Below are positions 11,874-21,971 of a DNA stretch of 64,000 nucleotides, piece by piece. Numbering within the stretch: the stretch's first letter is position 1; every line of letters begins with the position of its first letter. Made by a program: the position numbers and the translations under genes. A model generated the notes under the pieces. The model saw only the letters and a program-made list of their open reading frames with translations, did not search any database and was not told the origin of the DNA. Where the stretch lies: positions 6,944,001-7,008,000 of the forward strand of contig NC_060112.1 in assembly GCF_021155765.1 (NCBI RefSeq), written 5' to 3'. This stretch comes from Diprion similis. Taxonomy: Eukaryota > Arthropoda > Insecta > Hymenoptera > Diprionidae.

Positions 11874-13842
11874 ATTTAGATTCAGATTTAGATTTATTGA
11901 CATCATATTTTCTTGTGTTTACATATAATTCCCAGTTCTCCAAGCCTGAGCATCTTATTATGCTTGTGTGGCTGGAGTTGCTTTTTTTTTACTTGGTGAC
12001 AACTTGTCACTCAATTTTCTAAATTACAATTCATTTGCGTGATTGTGTGCTTGCATTTGAGTCATTCTCATCCGCACCTGATAAATGTACTATATCACGC
12101 AGATTTATTATTTCTACTTTTATTCAATCATCACATTATACTTATTTCCCAATTTATACCTAATTAATTATTGATACTCATTTATTTGCTTACACGTGTA
12201 ACAAAAAACATTCAGAAACCTCGAGAGTACTTTTATATTCTTATCGAGTCTTTTCATTCACTTTTTTTCTAGGTGTTAGTCAGTTTATTGTAGTACATTC
12301 TTCCCTGCTGTAAGATCCAAGTACCAATACTTTTTTTGAAACCCTGTATACATCTTTGCTTTATTTCTAATGGAATTTCATTATACAGCTTGTTTAATCT
12401 TACTTTTTCCCGTCTGTGCCCAATTGTTGTTTTAGTTTTTGGCAGTGTGAGGTTTCCTCGTGTCCTGGCTCTGGTGTCGTGTTTGTGGGCGCGCTTTTTT
12501 TGTTTTATTTCTTCTGGATTCCGTTTAAGACGCACTAGTGCGTTCTTCATGTATGCCTGGCGTATGTCTGGTATCTTCGTGGTGGCAAACAGCATATCAC
12601 TTGGGTAATACCTAGGTTTCCAAAAGGCTATTCGTAGTATCATTTTCTGTATTATTTCTAGTGGTTTTAAATTCTTTTGGTATGCGTTTCCCCATGCTAT
12701 TATTCCGCATTCGATAATGGAGTGTACTAGAGCATAATAGATTTTCCTTATCGTGTCCTGGATTACAATGGATCTGATATTGATCAGCGTGTGAATTGTT
12801 TGTCGTAGTCTGGCTGCTGTTTGTTTTATGTGTTCAGTCCACTTCATTTTTTCATCTATCGTGACACCCAGATATTTGATGTGTTCCTTTATTTCTATTT
12901 CTTGGCAGCCGCATCCTGGTTCATATTTTCCGCAGGTGTGTATTTTCAGATTCAGGAATTCACTGTCTTCAGGATCTTTGATTTTTTTAATTTTATACCG
13001 CGTATATTTTGTTTTGTTCCCATTCAGGGTTAGTTTGTGATTGTCTAGCCACTTCTTTATTTTTGCCATATCCGTGTTCGCTTTCCTATAAATCTCCTTC
13101 CAGTCATTTCCTGTCGTAATTATTGCCGTGTCATCTGCGTAGGCTATCATTTCTGATTTTATCTTCATTTTGCAGAGATCGTTGGTGTACACAATATACA
13201 ATATTGCTCCAAATACAGACCCTTGTGGGACGCCCGTTGTTATTACGCCTGCTTTGCTATTTCTGTCCCCGATCCTTGTCTTTTGTTGTCTGTTCCCGAG
13301 GTAGCTTCCAAACCATTTATTCGCTATTCCTCTGATGCCCATTTTCTCTAGTTTTGCGGAGCAAGATGTTATGTTGTACTGTATCGAAGGCTTTCGATAG
13401 ATCCAGGTATATGGCAATGGTTTTGGTTCCTTGGTCGAGGTTGCTCGTAATACGATTCGTGAGTCTGTATATCGCATCCTGTGTACTCTTATTCACTCTG
13501 AATCCGTACTGGGTATTTGAGAGGATGCTGTTTTTTTCAAAGAACTCTATTAGCCTATTTTATATGCATTTTTCTAGGATCTTACTTATGCTGCTTATGA
13601 GCGACATAGGTCTATAGTTTGTTACATCTGTTTTTTCACCGGCTTTATAAACTGGTATTACTATGCTTGTTTTTAATCGCTCTGGGAAGATTCCAATTGA
13701 TATGCTTCGATTGAAGATGCATTCCAGTGGTTTCACAACGTATTCGATGGTTGATTTTAATAATTCCGCCTTTATTCCATCTTCTCCCGGTGCTGTGTGT
13801 GACTTCATCTGCGTGATATGTCTTCTTATTTCCGATTCCTTA
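11874..13842 (-). mobile_element. 5'-truncated non-LTR retrotransposon inserted in the satellite
   Basis: A 1,969-bp insertion breaks a satellite unit between GGTTAG and CCTTAC. On the minus strand it encodes part of a LINE reverse transcriptase and ends, at the plus-strand left side, in a short tail of AAATCT-type repeats (11,874-11,898), as expected for target-primed insertion. The endonuclease domain and everything upstream of the early RT motifs are missing, so the copy was truncated at its 5' end. The 3' untranslated part covers about 11,874-12,268. RT motifs suggest the Jockey/CR1/Daphne group of LINEs, but I cannot place the clade. The flanking GGTTAG pair supports a single insertion after the satellite had formed. 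Confidence 0.9.
12269..13808 (-). pseudogene. Broken reverse transcriptase of the inserted LINE
   Basis: Two minus-strand frames cover one RT domain. The upstream piece (13,808-13,560) carries APGEDGI and VTNYRPMSLISSISKILEKC, typical of the first RT blocks. The downstream piece (13,477-12,269) carries GVPQGS and the catalytic YADD followed by TAII, then a C-terminal region rich in His, Cys, Lys and Arg. Between them a frame containing NTQYGFR and LDLSKAFDTVQHN is readable but is out of register: there is a stop/frameshift near 13,556 and a frame change near 13,355. The catalytic motif survives, but the copy cannot make a full protein. No endonuclease domain is present. Confidence 0.9.
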
Positions 13843-13848
13843 GGTTAG
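13843..13848. repeat. Target-site duplication, right copy (GGTTAG)
   Basis: Second copy of GGTTAG. It directly follows the LINE's truncated 5' end, and the satellite continues from it in correct phase with CCTTACTTTTTTTGCG. Confidence 0.65.
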
Positions 13849-15540
13849 CCTTACTTTTTTTGCGATTTTTGGAACTGAAAATTTCTGGTCTCCGAATTGA
13901 TTTGTATGACCGTTTCTTGGCTAATTGGAATCCCAGGAACTCAAAAAACACATTAAAAAAAGCGTAGGACCAACAGCAGAGAAATGACGATGAAAATCTG
14001 CAGTTTCTTGGCTGTAATTTTTGATCCGTTGCTCGCAGCGTATTGGGACTACGCTCAATCGATTTCTCTCGCAAAGTTACGTCGGGATAGTGCCCTGAAG
14101 AATCAATTGCAGCACTTTTCAAAGTTGTCGAAATTTTCGCAAAAAATACAAAGGGGTTAGCCTTACTTTTTTTGCGATTTTTGGAGCCGACAACTTCTGG
14201 TCTCCGAATTGATTTGTATGACCGTTTTTCGGCTAATTGGAACCCCAGGAACTTAAAAAACACATTTAAAAAAGCGTAGGACCAACAGCAGAGAAATTAC
14301 GACGCAAAGACCAGCAGCAGAAAAATTGAGAAAATACGTCTTTCGTTTTTTGGCTGTAGCTTTTGATCCGTTGCTCGCAGCGTATTGAGACTGCGCCCAA
14401 TCGATTGCTCTTGCAAAATTACGTCGGAATAGTGCCTGAAAGAATTTATTGCAGCACTTTTCAGAATCGTCGAAATTTTCGCAAAAAATCCAAAGGGGTT
14501 AGCCTTACTTTTTTGGTCATTTTTGGAGCCGAGAATTTTACGTCTCGGAATCGATTTGTATTACCCTTTCTAGATTAATTGGACGCCCAGGAACTCAGAA
14601 ACACACAAGAAAAAAAGCGTTGGACCAACAGCAGAGAAATTACGACGCAAAGACCAGCAGCAGAAAAATTGAGAAAATACGTCTTCCGTTTTTAGGCTGT
14701 AACTTTTGATCCGTTGCTCGCAGCGCATTCGGACTGCGCTCAATAGATTTCTTTCGCAAAATTACGTCGGAATAGTGCCTGAAAGAATCTATTGCAGCAC
14801 TTTTTAGAATCGTCGAAATTTCCGCAAAAAATCCAAAGGGGTTAGCCTTACTTTTTTGGTCATTTTTGGAGCCGAGAATTTTTCGTCACGGAATCGATTG
14901 GTATGACCCTTTCTAGATTAATTGGACGCCCAGGAACTCAGAAAACACAAGAAAAAAAGCGTAGGACCAACAGCAGAGAAATTACGACGCAAAGACCAGC
15001 AGCAAAGAAAACGAGAAAATGCGTCTTCCGTTTTCAGGCTGTAACTTTTGATTTGTTGCACGCAGCGTATTGGGACCGCGCTTAGTCGATTTTTCTCGCA
15101 AAATCACTCCGGAATAGTGCCTTAACGAATCAATCGCAGCTTTTTTCAAAGTCCTCGAAATTTTCACTGAAAATCCAATGGGGTTAGCCTTACTTCTTTT
15201 GTGTTTTCCAGAGCTGAAATTTATTCTTCTATGCTGAAAATTTTTTTCGGTATCGATTATTATGACCCATTTCCGACGAATTGGACACTCAGGAACACAG
15301 AAAACACTACAAAAAGAGCATTGAATCATTACCAGAGCCATTACGGACCAGAGACTAGCAGCAGCAAAACTGACAAAACACATCTTTTGTTTTTTGGCCT
15401 TAACTTTCGATGTGTTGCTTGCAATGTATTTGGACTGGGAACGGATTCCAGCATTCTTTAGAATCGTCAGAGTGTTCAGGAATATTCCGAAGGGATCAGC
15501 GTTACATATTTCAGCAAAAAATTCTCAGACCCCAAATTCA
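13849..15540. repeat. Satellite array, decayed right edge with 342-bp units
   Basis: The satellite resumes after the LINE. Anchors GGTTAG lie at 13,843, 14,155, 14,497, 14,840 and 15,182, and a degenerate one near 15,493, giving spacings of 312, 342, 343, 342 and about 311. The longer units carry about 30 extra bases formed by a tandem duplication of GACCAACAGCAGAGAAATTA, the second copy reading GACCAGCAGCAGAAAAATTG. Divergence rises toward the edge and the repeat is unrecognisable beyond about 15,540. This is the usual pattern of an array boundary that escapes homogenisation. Confidence 0.9.
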
Positions 15541-16491
15541 CCACAGAAAATAGACGGTCGGACGAAGTTCTAGCATCAAGACGAAGTACGATTCTCAATT
15601 GATCCGAATCAATTATTCTTAACGCTCGAGAAAAAAATTCTTGAGTCCAAAGTACGCATTCGTATCAAGTTGATCGTGAATTTTGATGAATGATCTATCC
15701 CACATTTCCAAAGTATCCAGACCTGAAAAAAAAAATTATTCGAACTTCATAAAGAATGAGTTATAAAGTGGCTCCTTGGAATATGCAATAAAAAAGCACC
15801 TTTGGGAGAGGTTGAATGGATCCGAATACTTGTAGAGAACGTTGATGAAAGTATACATCTTCAGTCAGCGATTGCTATCCATTGGTAAATTACATATATT
15901 CACTATTATAATTGGCTGGATCGTAAGCGCTTTCTTGAAGGTTATTATAGTCTTTATCTTCAGCTCTGATAGTGGTTAATTTTGTTGAAACTGTTAGCTT
16001 TTATGTTTTCCTACTGTTGGTTAACGTCGGATCGAATCCTGGAGATTACAAGAGTACTTGTTGTTACATTTTTACGGTCAGAAAATGCATAAAAACACAA
16101 ATTTGTGCATTATCTTGGCGTGTTGCAGTAACATCAGTTGTTAGCATTTTGTGATTTGATCAACTCCGACCACTACATTGGCACTCTCCTATAATAAATA
16201 TGTTCTGCATTACCTACTACTTTACCGGTGCTAATTGTAGTAGAGTTTGTGACGCTTACCGACATGTAGCTATTGTCCGAAAATTGGTTCTCGAAATCAA
16301 TTTCTTATCAAAGGATACCGGACACCCTGGACACTACTAAGTGGTACGTTCCGAAATACGCTCGGAATGCTGCGAAGCATCTCTTTTGCGCTGTCGAGTT
16401 TGTAAGCTTCTCTGCCTCTGTCCTAGGGAGTTTTTCGAGCTTCCAGCTAGTTTCGGAACGCACCCGAAATAGGGACATGAAAACCCGAGTG

Positions 16492-16592
16492 CACGGTCTT
16501 CTACACAGGTCTTGCAACTAGGCAAGAAGCTCAATAGGAGGCAGTGAATCCACTATTGAAGCAATATCCAGGTGGCGTTGCGATCGAGGGAT
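16492..16592 (+). repeat. Left arm of diverged inverted repeat
   Basis: Bases 16,492-16,519 (CACGGTCTT, then TACACAGGTCTTGCAACT) match the reverse complement of 16,916-16,943 with one mismatch in 28. Bases 16,580-16,592 (GCGATCGAGGGAT) match the reverse complement of 16,855-16,867 perfectly. The spacing between the two matching blocks is 60 bases in the left arm and 48 in the right, so both arms look like copies of one element of about 100 bp in opposite orientation. It may be a small mobile element or its remains; I do not recognise a family. Confidence 0.6.
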
Positions 16593-16854
16593 GTATAAAC
16601 ATAACCTCTACAATTCTTGAACTTTATCATTCACGGTGACCGTTCTATTATTCTACGCGTTTTACCCGTTGTGAAGTTTTGATATCGACTAACATATCTA
16701 TTGGTTTTGGATTTGTTAGTCATTGCATATCTTTCTTTTTCTTTCAAGGAACAAAATTCATAGAAAATATTATGTATCAGCGAGATTCTTGGGTTTGAAT
16801 TCAACGCTCGTGTAAAGCGCATGCGTGACTATCGTTATCTTTGTCGCACCGGGT

Positions 16855-16943
16855 ATCCCTCGATCGCAGCGACCCTAGCGGCTTGGCACGTCAAGAGGAC
16901 CACGTCGAGATTCACAGTTGCAAGACCTGTGTATAAGACCGTG
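16855..16943 (-). repeat. Right arm of diverged inverted repeat
   Basis: Reverse-complement partner of 16,492-16,592: two conserved blocks (13 and 28 bases) flank a diverged middle. About 260 bases separate the two arms. Confidence 0.6.
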
Positions 16944-17142
16944 CCCGAGTGTGATCTTGCACAAACTCTTCTTCGAGTCTGAATCTAAGTTCTATTCCAT
17001 TCACTATTCCTGTAGTCAAAGCAGAGTGCAGTGAGTGCCGTGGAAAGACAGACGAGGACATTTTTTTGACAATTCGTTAACAGTAAAGAGTCAAATTGTT
17101 GGGTGCTCACATACAAATTGAACAGAGTGAAATAAATGCATG

Positions 17143-17468
17143 GTAAGTATTGTTGGATCAATAATACGCAAGGCAAATTGACAGCTACTTTATAACGCAA
17201 AAACTGTTAATCCGTGATCAGAGTCACTGAAAAATTTAGCGTCCCACTGTCAATTTCCATTTTCTTGTCATGTTATTAGCATTTATTACACTATTCAGCA
17301 GTTTTAATCCGCACAGTTCAACTCCTGCAAAGGTTCACTGTTTACCTCGCTAACAATGCAAGCATCTCCGAATGTAACAACAATCGCTCGACATAACCTT
17401 AAAATACAGAGATAAAAAATTTGAAACATCAACTCATCATGTCTTTCAAAATTTTTCATAAATTCCAG
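17143..17468 (+). other. Probable intron in the YEATS2 5' leader
   Basis: A strong donor GTAAGT at 17,143 and an acceptor ATTCCAG ending at 17,468 sit just before the YEATS2 start codon at 17,473. If spliced this way, the leader gains an ATG at 17,140-17,142 seven bases before the real start and out of frame with it. That frame would read 15 codons and stop inside the main coding region. Confidence 0.5.
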
Positions 17469-17472
17469 TTAA

Positions 17473-20400
17473 ATGAGCGCCCCAGAAAGGCCATCGGACG
17501 ACCAAGATCCTGATTACGCATCGCCTGAACCAACGAATGCGAAGCAGCAAAAAATATATGAGGACACAGCACGGGCCAATACGGCTAATAAAATAGTGAC
17601 GATAGTAGAGAAAGAATTCACCAAGGAGATAGATCAGAAAGAGAAGGAAGTCCTAGAGATTCAGAGCAGGCTTCAGAAGGCTCTAAAGACGCTGCACCTG
17701 TTGCGCTATGTCGTTGTAACAGACTTTTACAATCGCAAACAATGCCAGGCACCACAGACTGCCGTCGAATCGAAACAGTCCCAAATACACCCGGCAATAA
17801 AACGTCTTATTGGTAAAACACCGAGGCGGCAAAAAATCGGGCTTGCAGATCCTGGTCCATCGACTTCTAAGGGCTATGAAAACGAGATACAGGCCAAACC
17901 CGACGTCTTGGAAATCAAGAAGCGACTGGGCCTGGACCTGGAGATCAAGAGTGAGAAGGGAATCTCGCCTGTAAAGAATGATGCTGAAGCCAGAACTGAT
18001 TCTGACCCACCTAAGAAAATTCCTAGATATATTCCACCGAAAAGCAACGCTCCCGCCGTTACTAGCCCTGCCAGAGGAGTGCGGCATAAAGTCTGGAAAC
18101 GAATCGTCATCGGCAACATATCCAAGTGGATTCCTCCGGACTGGAGGGAGGACGGAGCTAGTCATAAATGGATGATGTATGTTAGAGGGAGCAAAGAGGC
18201 CCCTGACATCACTGATTTTGTTAGCAAAGTCAGATTCTTTCTGCATCCTAGCTATCAGCCAAACGACGTTGTCCAAGTAACGTGAGTATGAATGAATTCT
18301 GAATTACAGTAAATATATTGTTATTGACACATTTTCTGATATTCAATTAACGTTTCTACAGATCTCCTCCGTTTCATTTGTCCCGAAGAGGCTGGGGTGA
18401 ATTTCCACTGAGAGTGCAGCTGCATTTTAAAAACCCGTTAAACAAGCCAATGGATGTTATTCACTACCTGAAATTGGATCGGACTTACACCGGTCTGCAG
18501 ACTCTTGGTGAGTAGCTTCCCTCTTTGTAGTGCATTAGTTGCTGTTTTAAAACTATGGGTCAATTTAAAATCTCTAAATTCCAGGCTCGGAGACAGTTGT
18601 CAACATCTGGATCCATACAACGAACCCTCAGAACTTCAAAAAGAGTCTGGATGCAGTGCTTGAGAGTGATGATGTTCCTAGTAAAAGAAATGACAGTAAA
18701 GTAGTGCAGGAAAATGGTGAAATAAATTTGTCAATTGTAAAAGAAGAATTTCAACCATCCGAATCACAAAACAATGTATCGAGTGTATCTGAAAGATCTG
18801 CTAAGATGGAACGGACTGAAAGCCATGTCGTCAATGAAAACTGTATAAAGATCGAGCACAATTATGTCAGTAGTATGTTCAAAGAGCACGAACACATAGA
18901 CGTAGTAAATTCTATAGAAAATAACGTAACAATCAGACATTCTACGAATGATAAAAGCCACCCTATAGATAAGTCCTTTGAAAATGCAGGAAATTTGATA
19001 AATAACATGAACCATAGCTTATTGAAGTTAGAAGAAAATAATGTCAAATCCAACGAGGAAAACGAAGTTAATGAACATAGTGACACGAATATCGGACAGA
19101 AAACAACAAGCAATGGACAGTGCGTGGTTGAAACAAGTGTTTGCGAATCTTCGGTTGTCGTCGAGACCAACGAGGGTGTAAACGTTTCTGAAAATGTACT
19201 GCAAACCAAAGAAATTGTTGAATCGAAACAGAAAAACTTTTCAAATAATGTAGAAACTAATGGCAACATTTCACCAATTCCTATAAAACTGGTGAAATGT
19301 AACGATAAGTTTTTTTTAATGACTGATGTAGGAAAATTAACAAGCAATTCAGTCGACTTGGTAAAAATATCAAATGCTAACGTAGTCAAAAATATTTTGT
19401 CAAAGAAAATTCAGCCAGCCATATCGCTGGTAAGAAAGGCTAGCACTGAATTGAAAAGAACGATTACTGAGGCTGTAGAGTTATCAAATAGTCAAAACGG
19501 AATGGACCAAAATGTCCCAATCACTGCAGCCAGTCGCAAGTCTCAGTATTTAACATCGGGATCCGAATCAGGAATGGATTCGAGCGCTAAATTACTGAAA
19601 ATTAATTCACAGCGATTGGAAATGCAGAGATTAGCTTCCAGCCTCAAATCTATGCCGTCGAAATCTGAGCCGTTGAAGATTACAATACCACCACCAGACG
19701 AGCCGCAAAGAAAAAAGCAGAAATTAGTTTTGGAGAACAGTCAGTTCATTTCGATAAAGACCGGAAACAGTTCGTCACTAACTGCTGTGGTCAATCCGAG
19801 GCAATTAGCAGCAAGGTCTATTCTTTACGATAAAAAAATTCAAGATGGTATTGGAAAGGTTTCAGTCTTGAACAAAGGTGTGAGGACCATGGAGAGAGTA
19901 TCTCTGCTCAAGCCGAGTGTTAGTATACTAAAAAAGTCAGATGGAAACAATAAATTGGACACGAATAACCAAAGCAAACCAGCTATAGTACTGAACATAA
20001 ATCCATCGAAAAGCTTGCTACTTAATTCGAATTCCGCCGTACCAGTGCTGCAGATAGCTAAACCATTGTACAACAACTTGCAAATTGATAAGCGAACCGT
20101 GCTCGTGCCGAATCAAGTTGGACAATTGAAGCTGAAACAATTACCTAAAACTGTGAAAATCGATGAACAGGACAATTCTAAGCCTGTAAAAATTAGCGTC
20201 ACCCTAGGAAAAGATAAACAAAAGCTACTGAGCAAAAAGGAAAAATACGAGGATATTCTGAGGTAATTCGAAAACTAAAGCAACATTGAATGTACAGTGA
20301 AAAATGCGATTTTGGTAGTTTTAAGTTAATTTTTTTTATTTTTCAATTCACACAGATCGATCGAAACTGTCGAAATAAAAGATACTATCGGAACGCTGCG

Positions 20401-21571
20401 ATACATCATGAAACGAACTCCTCTGATTACACCAGAGGCAAGGGACCCCGATTACAGACAATTGCATCCTTACGCTTGCTGTACTCAGGAGGAATTTTTG
20501 AACTATCATTTGGGAAAGCAAAGAGCACATGAGGTGAAAATTCAATTATCATTAACGGTCATGTTGATACAAATCTATGTTTTTATTACTAAACAATAGA
20601 AATTTTTCAGTGGTTCAGAGCAAAGACGGTGAGAATGTTCCTAAAGAAGAAAGGATTCGAAGGCAGTCAGCTTTGGAGTGTTAAAGAGATTTTAAATTGG
20701 GCCAGAATTCACGGATACACACCTGTCCAAACCTCGCTGGATATTGGAAACTCTGCGAAAACTAGTAAAAAAATACCTGAAGCTACTAGTAGTGTTGCAA
20801 TATCAACTTGCACTGAATCTCTACAGTTCAACGAGTGGTTGGAGAACTGTAAGGATTTGAATATCTCCAACGAAGATAGTAACATAGAAATTGATGTCGT
20901 TCACGTAACGGAACCAAAAATGAAGACGGAAAGTAAGTTTTATTCCTGCGCATGCATACAAACTGGAAAGCTACAACTCTAAACGTCTGAATAATTGACA
21001 CAAACACTGGCTTGTTATATTTTTACAGTTAAAACCGAGGCAACAGGGATGTCGAAAGACACAATCACTCTGGATAGCGATCCTCTTCTTGAGCTGCCGT
21101 CAGCGTTTGTAGATGAAACAGCCAGAGAAATCGGTATCCGGTTGCAGCGAGAAGAAATCATCCCTGGAGTCTTGCATTCGGCTGCTGAACGAATGATTGT
21201 TGAGGTAAAATTCTCCACAGTTGTATTTTACTTTGAAATCCGTTTCCGATTTGTGCGTTGGGAAGAGAAAAAAAAGAAACAATGAATTTTACAGGCAATG
21301 CGATGTTTTGTCGACGACCTGATGCGGCGATCTCATGCTAAAGCCTGGGAAAGAAGTAACACCAAGTGAGTAATTCCGTTTTTTCTGTCGAACAATTTTT
21401 ATCGACTTTCAATGTGATTATAAAAGCAGGTATAATGATTAATTCTTATTTTATTTATTCAGATTTCCAGATACGATAAAACTGGACGATGTACGAGGCG
21501 CTTTATTAACTCGCGATGAATTTGACGTATTCACGAACGAAGGGCTGGGATCGTCACAAAACATGGGTTAA
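17473..21571 (+). CDS. YEATS2: YEATS domain-containing protein 2 (ATAC complex subunit)
   Basis: Chromatin reader of the ATAC histone acetyltransferase complex (D12 in Drosophila). By family knowledge its YEATS domain binds acylated histone H3 tails. Exons: 17473-18281, 18362-18507, 18585-20262, 20356-20533, 20611-20932, 21029-21204, 21295-21365 and 21463-21571; phases agree throughout and give 1,162 aa (human protein about 1,420). An N-terminal helical segment (residues about 35-75) is typical of YEATS2. The YEATS domain spans about 206-335 and is split over three exons: [16 protein letters not shown], then RRGWGEFP with the reader-pocket Trp at 281, and [10 protein letters not shown]. Exon 3 encodes a long Asn/Ser/Lys-rich linker. 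The C-terminus (about 1,000-1,162) resembles the YEATS2 region that pairs through a histone fold in ATAC. Start chosen because it follows an acceptor and opens the conserved frame. Confidence 0.93.
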
Positions 21572-21971
21572 AAGGAGAATAAATCGATTGATATGCCTAC
21601 CGGAAACTGCCATTCAAGTATTAAAATGATCATTCGACATTGCTAGGAAATTATCAAGCTATGCATTTATGCAGCAAAGAAGAAAAGAAAAGAAAACAAA
21701 TAGGTGAAAACAACCAGAAGTTAAGAAATTAATTACCTACTGGAATCAGAACAGTTGTTTGTGTCTGATTTTTACATTCTAACTATAATAGTTATCATTT
21801 TATAAACTACTCTATGACTGTGTCACTGTAAATTTTAATCCCACTTTGTCATAATAACGATTATTATCGCTTTGACCATCATTAACGACACTGTGTCAAA
21901 CTGTATATGATGTTATTACTTTTTCGAATTGCATTATACCTGTCTTTACTGGTCAATCGAATTACCGTTAC
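21572..21971. other. Tail-to-tail spacer between YEATS2 and ACE
   Basis: Four hundred AT-rich bases separate the two stop codons on opposite strands. They presumably hold both 3' untranslated regions. I see no strong AATAAA on either strand and no coding potential. Confidence 0.6.

Larger units (their letters stand above)
15541..17142. other. Spacer with 5' leader region of the YEATS2 gene
   Basis: No convincing coding region. It holds the inverted repeat described separately (16,492-16,943). Its last part, about 16,980-17,142, is the likely first, non-coding exon of the YEATS2 gene because it ends in a strong donor (G|GTAAGT at 17,143). I see no clear TATA element. Open frames of 60-80 codons on both strands at 16,270-16,540 look like chance. 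Confidence 0.5.

Noticed and set aside
16273-16534. Overlapping frames on both strands near the inverted repeat
   Set aside because: Short, mutually exclusive, no recognisable motif or splice context.
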